A stretch of 64,000 nucleotides of DNA from Pseudomonadota bacterium (GCA_963205005.1 CAUJHW010000058.1:1-64000), one strand, 5' to 3'. Positions 42,407-50,690 are shown, numbered from the stretch's first letter. Program-made: numbers and translations. Notes: generated by a model not told the origin, from the letters alone.

Positions 42407-43766
42407 CCATCAGTCCCAGCGCCGGTCCGTCCTGCTGGACCCTCTCAGCCTCGGCTTCCGGATCAACTTCGGCCGACAGGATGCCCCGACGCTTGAACTC
42501 GTTCAGGGCGGTCTCTTTCGAGATCAGGCCCTGAGACTGAGCGCTCAGGATCAATGTCGCCATGGCGTCGGACAGGCTGGACAGCCCGAACTCCTTGAAT
42601 AGCTCGACGTGGCCGCCCCTGGGTAGCTTGAGCCAGTCCGCCATGAACTGGAGTACCTGGTCCAGGCTGTCTTCAAAGCCCTCGGAGATCCGCTGCAGGT
42701 CAGACTTGTTGGCATCGGCATCGTTTGACGCCTCGGTAGCCGATCGTTCCGGGCCACTGCTTTTCAGAACCAGAAGCTCTGCGCCGGTCTGCCGCATCTG
42801 GTCTTCCAGGTCGTCGAGCGATTGCCTACCGGCGTCGATTGCGGCCCCGGTATGCTCGACATACTTCATGTCGGCATTCTCGGGCAGCCTGATGGCCGTC
42901 GACGCTCCGACAATCACGTCGGTATGATCGGCACCGACAGTCACGAGGATCGGAACGCGAGCAACGTGGGTGATCCAGTCCTGATCCGACTGAGACTGCC
43001 AGTGCTTGACGTTCAGATAGGCAAGATCCGTGAGCGGGCCATCGCCGACCATGAACGCCTTGCGGAATCCGTAGAATGGAACGAAGGGAATCTCAGTGAT
43101 CGTAGTGAACCACGACTCGACCTCGACGAACTTGCCCTCCTTTCCCTCTCGAAACAGCCTCACTCGGCCGGGCTCCAGGACGCGAACCTGCGGGACATCC
43201 TTGGTGCCGAACTCGCCCTCGGGCTCCTCGACAGTCTCCATCAGCCGAAGCTGGACGAGACGTGTCGCGCCGCCTGGACTCGGTTCTGTGCGCCAGCCGA
43301 GCACCTGTCCTGCCTTGACATGGACCAGGTAGGGCCTAGCGCCGACCCTGGCCTCATCGGCTTGCGTGCGGACGCCAGAGGCAACCCGCGGATACTCGAC
43401 GAGCACCCCGGAGATCCCCTTCGCCATGCACTCCGTTGCCACGTCGACAGCGAATACATGCAAACTTCGGCCTTGAAGGTCGCAGTCCTGACAGAGATCG
43501 ACGATGCGCGCCGGCACGTCGTCCCCAAAGGTCAGTTCCTTCGAGAATGGCTTGCCGACCATGACGCCGACTGTTCTTCGGAACGCCGGAAACAGCGTTG
43601 CCTGCGAAAGACGCGCGGCGTAGGCGTCCTGCTCCTCAGCCGGCCATCTTGGCATCAGGGCCGTACCCTTGCCCCGCATCGCACGGGTGCCCTGCATCAG
43701 GGCGTCGACCATAGGCCAGTCCGCAGCCATCTCTGTGACTGCGGGGCTCGGGTCATTGACGTTCAT
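42381..43766 (-). CDS. portal protein (DUF4055 type)
   Basis: A 461-residue protein. ATG 43766 overlaps the terminase stop by ATGA. Typical blocks are YAARLSQATLFPAFRRTVGV, VGKPFSKELTFGDDVPARIV and SSGPERSATEASNDADANKS. It forms the dodecameric ring through which DNA enters and leaves the head. The last 40 residues are acidic and flexible. Confidence 0.9.
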   Translation of the reverse strand: MNVNDPSPAVTEMAADWPMVDALMQGTRAMRGKGTALMPRWPAEEQDAYAARLSQATLFPAFRRTVGVMVGKPFSKELTFGDDVPARIVDLCQDCDLQGRSLHVFAVDVATECMAKGISGVLVEYPRVASGVRTQADEARVGARPYLVHVKAGQVLGWRTEPSPGGATRLVQLRLMETVEEPEGEFGTKDVPQVRVLEPGRVRLFREGKEGKFVEVESWFTTITEIPFVPFYGFRKAFMVGDGPLTDLAYLNVKHWQSQSDQDWITHVARVPILVTVGADHTDVIVGASTAIRLPENADMKYVEHTGAAIDAGRQSLDDLEDQMRQTGAELLVLKSSGPERSATEASNDADANKSDLQRISEGFEDSLDQVLQFMADWLKLPRGGHVELFKEFGLSSLSDAMATLILSAQSQGLISKETALNEFKRRGILSAEVDPEAEAERVQQDGPALGLMDDGQRKAA

Positions 43767-45082
43767 GCGCGCAGCGGGGAGACGGTAGCAGTTCTCTTCA
43801 CGGCAGGCCACTCACGATCCACGCAGTAGCCTATGGCCGTCGTGATGTGCTGGTACTTGTTGGACTGGTCTTCCTGGAAGGTCGATCCTTCCTTCAGTTG
43901 AACCGTTGCCAGGCCCTTGTCGCACCACTTCGCAGTGACGGGATTGACGAACAAGGACGTATGGCCGTCAGCAGTCCTGATCTTCGCGCGCACCGCGTTC
44001 TGCCGGTCCTTGATTGCGGGCGCGGCGGGTCGAACCTTCCGGGTCACTTTCCAGCCTTCCACCCTCAGCACGCCCTCGATATCCGTGTAGTCGGACGCGT
44101 GGCCATGCTTCTCGCCGGCCCTTCCCGCCGGATCGCCGTACAGGATGACATCCTTGTTTTGGTGACCGGCGAACTTCTCGACGAACTCCACGGCGGACTG
44201 CTTCGACACGGCGCTAGTCAGCACGATCTCGTCAAGAATCAGGATGTCGTCATCCCGCCTGACAGCGATAGCCGACGACAGCGGCGTGTAGTTCTGATCG
44301 TGCATCCACATCAGTTGCTCATGCGGCCGGATCGTCTCGCCGGTGTGATTGGCCTTGCTGTAGTCCTCGTAGATCCTGCCCGAGGCGGTCTCGAAGGAAG
44401 CCTCGAACTCCTGTCGGAACTGCTTGGCCGACATCGCCCGCTTCATGGCGTCAATGACGTCCGGCGGAAGAATCTCGGCGGACTTCCAGTGGAATACCTT
44501 GAAGTTCGGGTCTGCTCCCGTCTCGGCCTGAGAGCACAGGTCGTAGTAGTGGTTCAGACCGTCCGGAACGCCCAGCAACCAGCACCACGCCCGGTAGTCC
44601 GGGTCCAGCGGGTTGACCGTGTTCAGGGCCGGCAGGATGTTGGCTTCCCAGGCATCGGCCTTGATGTCGGCGAACTCGTCAATCCCGCCGCCCTTCCACG
44701 GGACGCCCTCGATCCGCTGCGGCTTGTCCAGGCCCACGACGTGAATCTCGCTGCCGTTGGGTAGGTAGATGATCCGGTCGGACTCGGACGGTCTCTTCGG
44801 GTGCATGGCCGAAAGCGAGAACGCCTTCAGGTCGTCCCAGAAGATCTTCTTCGCCTGGTCGTGCGTCGGCGCCGCGGCGAAGTAAGGACCAGGAATCCGG
44901 CTCGCCTGCTTCACGAGGAACCGCTTGAACCTCTCCGTCTTCCCGCTTCTTCGTCCCGCCGGAACCAGCGGGAACCGAACACCAGACGGCACCGCAGCGA
45001 CGAGAGCCAACTGAACGGAATGGGGAATCAGCGGATACCAGCGCGCCAACTGGCGATCAAGCGCGAGGTTGCCTGTGCTCAA
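43763..45082 (-). CDS. terL: terminase large subunit
   Basis: A 439-residue protein. The Walker A motif is PAGRRSGKTE (41-50), Walker B GGGIDEFADI (131-140). The C-terminal RNase H-like nuclease begins with RRDDDILILDEIVLTSAVSK and has VILYGDPAGRAG and DYTDIEGVLRVEGWKV. It pumps and cuts phage DNA. ATGA overlaps with the small subunit and the portal gene. Confidence 0.95.
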   Translation of the reverse strand: MSTGNLALDRQLARWYPLIPHSVQLALVAAVPSGVRFPLVPAGRRSGKTERFKRFLVKQASRIPGPYFAAAPTHDQAKKIFWDDLKAFSLSAMHPKRPSESDRIIYLPNGSEIHVVGLDKPQRIEGVPWKGGGIDEFADIKADAWEANILPALNTVNPLDPDYRAWCWLLGVPDGLNHYYDLCSQAETGADPNFKVFHWKSAEILPPDVIDAMKRAMSAKQFRQEFEASFETASGRIYEDYSKANHTGETIRPHEQLMWMHDQNYTPLSSAIAVRRDDDILILDEIVLTSAVSKQSAVEFVEKFAGHQNKDVILYGDPAGRAGEKHGHASDYTDIEGVLRVEGWKVTRKVRPAAPAIKDRQNAVRAKIRTADGHTSLFVNPVTAKWCDKGLATVQLKEGSTFQEDQSNKYQHITTAIGYCVDREWPAVKRTATVSPLRA

Positions 45083-45579
45083 TCCGGTAGGCTTGCGATG
45101 GCATCGGCCAGAGCCTTCGCCACGTCCGGGCTTCCCGCCCCCTTGCTCAACTCCTGGCGGGTCCGCTCGAGGCTTTCAATCCGGCCCATCAGCTTGTCGA
45201 TGATCGCCGGGTAATCCCTGCGCCGGTAGGTCCGCTCCTCGACCGGATCTTCATCCGTCACCGGGACTCCGCCGACCATCATCGGCTTCTCGGTCCTGAC
45301 CTCAAGCTCTAAGCCGGTCGCTTCCTTCTCGGCCTCAAGCGCCCTGACCAGCCGAATGCGACACAGCCGCAGCTCGTCGTCGACCTTACCGAGCTCGACT
45401 TCGATCCACAGCGCTTTCTCCTGATCGGTCAGGACATTGCTGTAGATGCCGTGGGTCCGGGCGTTTTGATTCCCCTTGTGGGTCTTGGATGCCGTACCTC
45501 CATGCATCCTGCACCTGCCGTTGGGCATGGCTCGTGATTTGCACGGCGCGCCCGAGCGGGTTTTAGCCCCACAACGCAT
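45079..45579 (-). CDS. terminase small subunit-like, HGGxSTG-type domain
   Basis: A 166-residue protein. CGAKTRSGAPCKSRAMPNGR followed by CRMHGGTASKTHKGNQNART is the zinc-binding HGG domain common at the N-terminus of small terminase or DNA-recognition proteins. The rest is a long helix ending in DVAKALADAIASLPD. Placed directly before terL, so a role in packaging-site recognition is inferred. Confidence 0.82.
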   Translation of the reverse strand: MRCGAKTRSGAPCKSRAMPNGRCRMHGGTASKTHKGNQNARTHGIYSNVLTDQEKALWIEVELGKVDDELRLCRIRLVRALEAEKEATGLELEVRTEKPMMVGGVPVTDEDPVEERTYRRRDYPAIIDKLMGRIESLERTRQELSKGAGSPDVAKALADAIASLPD

Positions 45580-45588
45580 CTGGTGTTT

Positions 45589-45702
45589 TTACGACCCCGC
45601 TAGGGCGGCAGCCGCACGACGGCGGGCGGTTCGAGGCGAAAGGCCGCGAGCCAAGGCCGCGTTGTAGGCTCGCCGTTGACCGGCATTCATTCGTCCACGC
45701 AT
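45589..45702 (-). CDS. tiny basic protein (37 aa)
   Basis: ATG 45702 has a good GAGGTG site that overlaps the preceding stop. The 37 residues are Arg/Ala rich (AGQRRAYNAALARGLSPRTA). It sits in a 125-bp gap between coding genes. Plausible but short. Confidence 0.45.
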   Translation of the reverse strand: MRGRMNAGQRRAYNAALARGLSPRTARRRAAAALAGS

Positions 45703-45704
45703 GG

Positions 45705-46109
45705 TCACCTCGCAAATTCAATCCATGTCTTATCGACACGAGATACGTCATGGAACTTCACATCGGCCTCGGGCAACTCAATGCCGAGCGCCCTGGCAAT
45801 GGCTTCGCCGTCGAGGTACTTGCCGTCCGGCGACTGTTTGATCGCCGCCAGGAAAGCCTCTCTCTGTGCCCGAGTCTTGAAGCAGACCGCGAACCAGTAT
45901 TCACTGTCCGTGACTTCGTTGAAGCGGGCCGATTCATCCTTGGCTCGCCTCCTGAAGCCGGCCTGCACCGCGTCAAGATCAGCGAAGCTGTCCACTTCGG
46001 CGTCGCCGGTCGGTTCCGGCATGTCGACATACGGAGCGCGCCTTCTTGCGCGAACTCGGCGGATCTTCGCGGCGGCCTCTTCCTTCGCCCTCCGGACTCG
46101 GTCATCCAT
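45705..46109 (-). CDS. hypothetical late protein (134 aa)
   Basis: Basic N-terminus (MDDRVRRAKEEAAAKIRRVR) and a C-terminal domain with YWFAVCFKTRAQREAFLAAI and DGKYLDGEAIARALGIELPE. This pairing, with a PAPS-reductase-like gene upstream, occurs in other phages. Function unknown. Confidence 0.77.
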   Translation of the reverse strand: MDDRVRRAKEEAAAKIRRVRARRRAPYVDMPEPTGDAEVDSFADLDAVQAGFRRRAKDESARFNEVTDSEYWFAVCFKTRAQREAFLAAIKQSPDGKYLDGEAIARALGIELPEADVKFHDVSRVDKTWIEFAR

Positions 46110-46782
46110 GGGCCCTCTCCCATCGATAGACCTCCATCTCCGCGAGCGGGAACCATTCCAGTACTCGCCGGTAGTCCCTCGGGAGATGTCGCTTCATCGG
46201 CACCAGGAACCGCGCATCGATACCGTCGAAGCTCCGGCCCCAGATCCGGTAGTCGACCGGCAGCCTCGCGCCGCTCTTTCTGAACAGGTCGACCAAATCG
46301 GTCTTCACCAGATCCCAGATAGGGTGATACCTGCTGGACCGCTTGCTGATCGGGCCATGCCGGGATATCGCGATGCGACGCATCGGACTGTCCGCCGCCC
46401 GGACGCCGTCAGCCGCGAGCAGATTCGGCAGCCCCTTGTCCTCGCACAGCACGCGACACGCGTCGACATAGCTGTGATTCGGCAAACCCGCCTGCTCGAT
46501 CACCGCGCAACGCTCTGGGGGCTGGAAAACCAGATTGTTCAGCCACCGATGAAGGCTCGGGTGCGGAAGTCTGGCGATGCGCTCTCCGAAGAACCCTTCG
46601 TAGTAGTCGAGGGACTCTTCGACGAACTCCAGACCCGGGATCAGGTACAAGTAGTACGGATGGACCCGGTCGAAGTGCTCGCGGACGGCGAGCCATGCCG
46701 CGATCGCGTCCTTCCCGGTCGAGAACGCCAGCAGGGTCTCGGCCTGGATCTCTCGGACGGCCCTGATCGTCTCAAGCGCCAT
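46102..46782 (-). CDS. PAPS reductase-like adenosine-nucleotide pyrophosphatase fold protein
   Basis: A 226-residue protein. TLLAFSTGKDAIAAW at residues 16-30 is the PP-loop (SxGKD) of the adenine-nucleotide alpha-hydrolase superfamily. Later, SKRSSRYHPIWDLVKTDLVD resembles the P-x-x-x-W-x-x-x-D-[VI] helix of PAPS reductases and DndC. No reductase CxxC or iron-sulphur cluster is seen. Phage members may take part in sulphur or base modification of nucleic acid, but the substrate is not known. Confidence 0.8.
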   Translation of the reverse strand: MALETIRAVREIQAETLLAFSTGKDAIAAWLAVREHFDRVHPYYLYLIPGLEFVEESLDYYEGFFGERIARLPHPSLHRWLNNLVFQPPERCAVIEQAGLPNHSYVDACRVLCEDKGLPNLLAADGVRAADSPMRRIAISRHGPISKRSSRYHPIWDLVKTDLVDLFRKSGARLPVDYRIWGRSFDGIDARFLVPMKRHLPRDYRRVLEWFPLAEMEVYRWERAHG

Positions 46783-46954
46783 CGAGCATCTCCCGGGCCA
46801 GCAACATCACCCTCAGATACTCAACAACATGGGCCGGCGGACCCGATTTGCCCCAGTTGGTTGCGGAATTCACATGGAATCCGAGCCGCCCCGCCAATTT
46901 GGCCTGGGACCAGCCGAGCCTGCGCAAGGCCACCCGGTACTCTTCGCCTGTCAT
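46772..46954 (-). CDS. small HTH regulator (60 aa)
   Basis: A 60-residue Cro/XRE-type protein: LGWSQAKLAGRLGFHVNSAT plus NWGKSGPPAHVVEYLRVM is a helix-turn-helix followed by an extra helix. It is the first gene of the packaging operon, and a perfect 7-bp inverted repeat (46990-47010) lies 36 bp upstream, so autoregulation is likely. Confidence 0.82.
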   Translation of the reverse strand: MTGEEYRVALRRLGWSQAKLAGRLGFHVNSATNWGKSGPPAHVVEYLRVMLLAREMLDGA

Positions 46955-46989
46955 AAATCACCGATTCTGTGACCGAAGACAAGCGCATG

Positions 46990-47010
46990 ATATCACAAAA
47001 ACTGTGATAT
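46990..47010. promoter_or_regulatory. operator: perfect inverted repeat
   Basis: ATATCAC-AAAAACT-GTGATAT: 7-bp arms, 7-base spacer, in an AT-rich patch between the HTH gene and the tRNA. A probable binding site for the 60-residue HTH protein. Confidence 0.75.
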
Positions 47011-47065
47011 TCGAAGAAAACGCCCAGAAGGGCAATCCATCTCAGAGAGGAGGTGGAGGAGACAG

Positions 47066-47140
47066 GGTTGCCGCGGCTGGATTTGCACCAGCGGTCTTCG
47101 GGTTATGAGCCCAACGAGTTGACTGCTTCTCTACGCGGCT
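47066..47140 (-). tRNA. initiator-type tRNA-fMet (CAT)
   Basis: Read on the minus strand: acceptor AGCCGCG/CGCGGCA with an A1-A72 mismatch, then T8-A9, a short D arm GAG...CTC, an anticodon arm TTGGG CTCATAA CCCGA and a perfect T arm GCTGG TGCAAAT CCAGC, then A73 and CC. The unpaired 1-72 position and the three G-C pairs next to loop CTCATAA are the marks of bacterial initiator tRNA, and the 3' half follows E. coli tRNA-fMet closely. The D arm is weak (3 bp) and the T loop has TGC instead of TTC, so it may be divergent or partly decayed. Confidence 0.75.
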
Positions 47141-47213
47141 GAAGGCGATGGAAGCGCTGGACGCAACTTCCCTGCACGTAATGTACCGAACTGCGTGCCG
47201 ATACTCATGGACT

Positions 47214-47438
47214 TCATGTACCAATCCAGACATATCGATTCCGCCGCTTGCCCTGGATGACCCGGATGGACTTGGTTTCCTCGGATAGGGTCGACAGCAC
47301 TCGCTGGACGCCGACCTTCGTGGTGTTCGCCCGCTGGATCCTGAGCGTCAGGCAGACGTAGGTCTGGATCTCCTTGAAACGGAACTCCCGACCGGGGTGG
47401 GCCGCCAGCAGCGAGATGACCTCACGACCGTATTTCAA
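47214..47438 (-). CDS. winged-helix-like protein (74 aa)
   Basis: TTG 47438 overlaps the preceding stop by TTGA, as at 32781; ATG 47468 is an in-frame alternative. EVISLLAAHPGREFRFKEIQ followed by a helix and VIQGKRRNRYVW as a beta-wing suggest a winged-helix DNA-binding fold. Probably a late-gene regulator by place. Confidence 0.7.
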   Translation of the reverse strand: MKYGREVISLLAAHPGREFRFKEIQTYVCLTLRIQRANTTKVGVQRVLSTLSEETKSIRVIQGKRRNRYVWIGT

Positions 47439-47836
47439 CCCAGCGCCTCGCGAACAAGCCGGCAACAACGGCCGAGCATCTCACTGTAGATCCTCATCGG
47501 CATACCAAGCGTCCGTGCGGCGGCGGGCCGGCTGAACACCCACGCACCGCGTCGAGTCTCCCGCAGATACCGCTTCCGGTGTGCATACTCGGCCTGCAGC
47601 ACCTTCCGCTCGGCATGACTCAGCCGGCTGTCATAGACGCCCTGGACGATCCGCGCTCGGGTCTCGAAGATCGGGGTGGGCTTGTCCTGCGATTCCTCGA
47701 AAACGGTGTCCGCGTCCGGGATGTGCCTGCCCTCTGCGCTCGCCGCTTGTCGCTGGACTGGCGGGCCGCCATCGTCTCCATGGTTCGCCCATCTGGCCCA
47801 GTTGAGCAAGTCGCTGTGGGTTCTGGGGTCGATCAT
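47435..47836 (-). CDS. possible late-gene regulator (Q position, 133 aa)
   Basis: A basic 133-residue protein at the boundary of nin-like genes and late genes, where lambda Q lies. SHAERKVLQAEYAHRKRYLR and AARTLGMPMRIYSEMLGRCC suggest an HTH near the C-terminus, as in RinA/ArpU/Q-type regulators. Identity not secure. Confidence 0.62.
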   Translation of the reverse strand: MIDPRTHSDLLNWARWANHGDDGGPPVQRQAASAEGRHIPDADTVFEESQDKPTPIFETRARIVQGVYDSRLSHAERKVLQAEYAHRKRYLRETRRGAWVFSRPAAARTLGMPMRIYSEMLGRCCRLVREALG

Positions 47837-48207
47837 GCAATCCCTCGAAGTTCCCGGCCAATCCGCCCGACCTCATCCAGATTGAGGTTCAGCGCCGCCG
47901 CGAACAGCTCGGCGTGCAAGCGCTGGTGCAGGTGGAAATGCTTGTAGAACCCCTCCGGCCCGCTGACGTGCCAACCGTCTGATCCACGTGAAACACGGTA
48001 GTCGCCGAAAACCTGGGGCGGCTCGGTGGCGTAGATTGGGCGGTTCTTCATTAGCCCGCCGGCAAACCACTTCCTCATGTCCTGAGCGGTGGTGACCACT
48101 TCGGGCCCCGCATCGCGTTTCATACCCAGGTCTTTCATCGCAATGGCACGTGCCATCTCCGCCTTCGTTGCGCCGTAGAACCGCTCTTGGTTATCCGACC
48201 ACATCAT
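47833..48207 (-). CDS. hypothetical protein (124 aa)
   Basis: ATGA overlaps on both sides. DNQERFYGATKAEMARAIAM and EGFYKHFHLHQRLHAELFAA are distinctive but unassigned. In the nin-like operon. Confidence 0.72.
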   Translation of the reverse strand: MMWSDNQERFYGATKAEMARAIAMKDLGMKRDAGPEVVTTAQDMRKWFAGGLMKNRPIYATEPPQVFGDYRVSRGSDGWHVSGPEGFYKHFHLHQRLHAELFAAALNLNLDEVGRIGRELRGIA

Positions 48208-48458
48208 TCAACCCTCCGAACCGTTACGCCATCCACCCTCGCCCGCTGCGTGAAGTGCCGGCCCTTCTCCGCCGCCCGCCAGAACGCCGCGCTGAGCCGG
48301 TGGCGCAGGACGTAGGGATCCAAGTCGCCGTAGGGGATGAACTTCTCGTCGCCGACCTCCAGCTGGTCCAGGCCGTAGACCATCGGCCGGAACTCCTCGG
48401 CGGGCTCGAAGGCGTCGACCGGGCGGCCGTCGACAAAGCGTCTGATGGTCACTTGCAT
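48204..48458 (-). CDS. hypothetical protein (84 aa)
   Basis: ATG 48458 gives a ten-base overlap with the upstream gene; earlier starts would overlap more. MQVTIRRFVDGRPVDAFEPA then QRARVDGVTVRRVE. Unknown. Confidence 0.68.
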   Translation of the reverse strand: MQVTIRRFVDGRPVDAFEPAEEFRPMVYGLDQLEVGDEKFIPYGDLDPYVLRHRLSAAFWRAAEKGRHFTQRARVDGVTVRRVE

Positions 48459-48736
48459 CTGTCCAGTACCTCGATCTGACGGGCCAAGTCCTTCCAGTGG
48501 TCGACGCGGCCCGTGTACCGATCGGCGAGCCACCTGCGCACCATGATCCGCACGACTGCGACGATCCGGTAGTAGCTGCGGATGATCTCCTGCTGCTCGC
48601 CGACCAACTTCTCCAGGCGTTCGACCTCGTCCTGGAGTTGCTTGGCGGGCAGTGCCTTCGCCGCCTCGCCGCGCCGGCGGACGGCCCTTGCGTGGACCTT
48701 CTTGGCCAGGGCAATGGCCTGGGGGCTGGGGATCAT
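48449..48736 (-). CDS. hypothetical helical protein (95 aa)
   Basis: From ATG 48736 by ATGA overlap. A basic helix and a coiled-coil stretch (QLQDEVERLEKLVGEQQEII). Unknown. Confidence 0.7.
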   Translation of the reverse strand: MIPSPQAIALAKKVHARAVRRRGEAAKALPAKQLQDEVERLEKLVGEQQEIIRSYYRIVAVVRIMVRRWLADRYTGRVDHWKDLARQIEVLDRCK

Positions 48737-49107
48737 TCCTTCGCCGCCGCCTTCAGTTGAGCCCGGACGGCAGCCAAGACCTCGGCGCCGATCTCCTGAC
48801 CGGTCTCGCTTCTGGCGGCATCGAGGGCGATCTTGCCGCCGATGATGATGGCCATGTCCTTGCTGTTCGGAATGGCGACGCCCAGGAATCCGGACGTGGC
48901 TGCCATCACCGCGAGGCAGACCGCGATTCGGCGCCACTGCCTCCAAGCAGCAGCCTCTTCGTCGCCCGGCACAAGATCACTGATCCACACACCTCTGGCA
49001 AGCAGTCCGAACGCGCCAAACATCAGAATGGCTATGGCCACGTTGCCGAACAGACTGCCGATCGCGCCGGCGCGGGTGACCAGGTACAGCAGCAAGATGT
49101 CGCTCAT
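48733..49107 (-). CDS. membrane protein (124 aa)
   Basis: Two hydrophobic segments at about residues 16-40 (GSLFGNVAIAILMFGAFGLL) and 62-80 (AVCLAVMAATSGFLGVAIPN), with an acidic C-terminal helix. Could be an early membrane or superinfection protein; not identified. Confidence 0.72.
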   Translation of the reverse strand: MSDILLLYLVTRAGAIGSLFGNVAIAILMFGAFGLLARGVWISDLVPGDEEAAAWRQWRRIAVCLAVMAATSGFLGVAIPNSKDMAIIIGGKIALDAARSETGQEIGAEVLAAVRAQLKAAAKE

Positions 49108-49158
49108 GTATTCGCTTCCTTCTCGGTTCGATTGATCTTCACTAGGCCGGGATCTCGG

Positions 49159-49368
49159 TCATTGGTACACCGTCATCCCTCGTGTCGCCCAATCCCACAG
49201 TCTTTCGATCCAGAGAGGGCGGTTCTGGCGGCGCCAGTCCTGATAGGCCTCGAACGGCGTTTCTCCAGCGCCGGAAGGCGAGTCGCAGATGATCATCGTA
49301 GGAAGGCGCTCCATGCCCGTCGCACAGACCCACTGGCCATTCATGCGCAGGATCTTCGGCTTGCTCAC
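49159..49368 (-). CDS. hypothetical protein (69 aa)
   Basis: A 69-residue frame rich in Trp (SGAGETPFEAYQDWRRQNRP; WIERLWDWATRGM). The FEAYQDW pattern recurs in small nin-region proteins. It overlaps rusA by ATGA. Confidence 0.72.
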   Translation of the reverse strand: MSKPKILRMNGQWVCATGMERLPTMIICDSPSGAGETPFEAYQDWRRQNRPLWIERLWDWATRGMTVYQ

Positions 49369-49787
49369 CCGGCGCTCCCCGGACGTTTGATCACCACGGT
49401 CATGCCGCCGCCGTTCACCGGCAGGCCTCTCCTGACGCGGATGTCGATGATCTGAGCGTCATTGCGATAGCAGACCCCCTGCAGAGCGTCCGCGGTAACC
49501 TTCTCTGCGTTCCCGATGTCGATGCAGCGCAGCGCAAGATGCCAGTCCGGTCCTTCTCGTCTCAGCCGTGCCGGGGCGCTCTTCGGCTCTACGGGATGCA
49601 CGGTGATCTCCAACGCCAGCCAGCCGTCTAACGGCTCTCGGACGCCAGCCGCCCTAGCGGTCCACGCGCAGGCCTCTCGGAATGCTTGAGCCTCGACGGA
49701 GACATGTGTTCGGACGACACCTCCACGAGTGGACGTCCTCCAGTAGCGATTCGCGCTGATCGGATAGGGCAAGCTCAGACTGACCAT
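49365..49787 (-). CDS. rusA: RusA-family Holliday junction resolvase
   Basis: A 140-residue protein. ATG 49787 is used, with VSLSLPYPISANRYWRTSTR at the N-terminus typical of RusA. CIDIGNAEKVTADALQGVCY carries D90, N93, K96 and D100; the second acidic residue of the canonical D-x-D-N is Gly92. D110 (YRNDAQIID) follows. RusA cuts four-way junctions in recombination. The Gly change occurs in part of the family, so activity is likely but not certain. Confidence 0.86.
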   Translation of the reverse strand: MVSLSLPYPISANRYWRTSTRGGVVRTHVSVEAQAFREACAWTARAAGVREPLDGWLALEITVHPVEPKSAPARLRREGPDWHLALRCIDIGNAEKVTADALQGVCYRNDAQIIDIRVRRGLPVNGGGMTVVIKRPGSAG

Positions 49788-50029
49788 TTCCGCCCCGTCC
49801 TGCGCCGCTCCGCTGCCCATGCTCGGCCGATGGCGTCCAGATCTTGACCGCTGTCGGCGAGGGCCGGCATGGCCTGCACCTGCTCCGGATGCGCCGGCCG
49901 AGGGGTGTAGTCCCGGGGCTCTGTGACGATGGCAACTGAGCCGCACCAGTCGCAGATGTCCTCGTGGAACGTCGCGACGCCCCGCAGCCTCGATCCGCGG
50001 GCGGTGGCACAGTCGTGACAGATCCACAT
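49775..50029 (-). CDS. zinc-finger protein (84 aa)
   Basis: From ATG 50029. MWICHDCATARGSRLRGVAT and DICDWCGSVAIV supply two CxxC pairs, so a zinc-binding site is likely. The tail is basic. Overlaps rusA by 13 bases. Confidence 0.75.
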   Translation of the reverse strand: MWICHDCATARGSRLRGVATFHEDICDWCGSVAIVTEPRDYTPRPAHPEQVQAMPALADSGQDLDAIGRAWAAERRRTGRKWSV

Positions 50030-50235
50030 CACCAGAGCCTCCAGCCGCTCGCCGTGCCGGTGTATGGCAGCACGCCCCTTCGCGGCTCCATCTCGATCAC
50101 ATCGCTCGTGCCTTTCGGCACGGCGCCGCACTGGGAGCATGTCGGCGGTGGCGGCGGCAGTACGCCGTGCCATGCGCCGTAGTGGCCATGAACATCGCCG
50201 CCGCAGATCGAGCAGGTTCCGATGCGCTGGAACAT
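50029..50235 (-). CDS. zinc-finger protein (68 aa)
   Basis: From ATG 50235. GTCSICGGDVHGHYGAWHGV and PTCSQCGAVP give two CxxC pairs, a zinc ribbon. The nin regions of lambdoid phages usually contain several such small proteins. Confidence 0.74.
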   Translation of the reverse strand: MFQRIGTCSICGGDVHGHYGAWHGVLPPPPPTCSQCGAVPKGTSDVIEMEPRRGVLPYTGTASGWRLW

Positions 50236-50237
50236 GG

Positions 50238-50378
50238 TCAGTCCTCTGTCGACAGGCTGTCGATGTAGAGCTGGCACTCGTCGCGGATCTCCTCCAAATC
50301 ATCCAGAGTCTGGCTCGCGGGCCTGGTGGTTTCCCCGAAATAGTCCTGAATTGCTTCGATGATCTGCTGCTTGGTCAT
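50238..50378 (-). CDS. small acidic protein (46 aa)
   Basis: ATG 50378 to TGA 50238-50240. Helical and acidic (MTKQQIIEAIQDYFGETTRP; DDLEEIRDECQLYIDS). Fills the space between coupled genes; probably real. Confidence 0.62.
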   Translation of the reverse strand: MTKQQIIEAIQDYFGETTRPASQTLDDLEEIRDECQLYIDSLSTED

Positions 50379-50429
50379 GACTTGGGTCTCGCTTTCCGGC
50401 TCGGCGGCGCCGGCGTGCCGTTGAATTTC

Positions 50430-50690
50430 CTACCGCGCCTTCAGCAACGTGTCCCGCTTTCTCAGCAGTCGCTCGTGCTGCCGGGCGTTCCGCGCGATCT
50501 CGGCGTCCACGATCTGGATGCCGGCGGCGACGGCTTCCTGGCGGTTGGCGTGGAGCTTCTTCGGGTCGAACCACTTCCCTTTTGTCGAGCAGACCCACCC
50601 GCCCAGGCCGCGGGCCTGTCCAATCTCAATCTCCACTTCTTCGGCCTTCCCGCTCGGCGAGATGCGCCAAGCCTTGTACGTTTCCGTCAC
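50430..50690 (-). CDS. hypothetical protein (86 aa)
   Basis: GTG 50690 overlaps the preceding stop (GTGA). TETYKAWRISPSGKAEEVEI and a C-terminal basic helix (RNARQHERLLRKRDTLLKAR). Unknown. Confidence 0.7.
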   Translation of the reverse strand: MTETYKAWRISPSGKAEEVEIEIGQARGLGGWVCSTKGKWFDPKKLHANRQEAVAAGIQIVDAEIARNARQHERLLRKRDTLLKAR

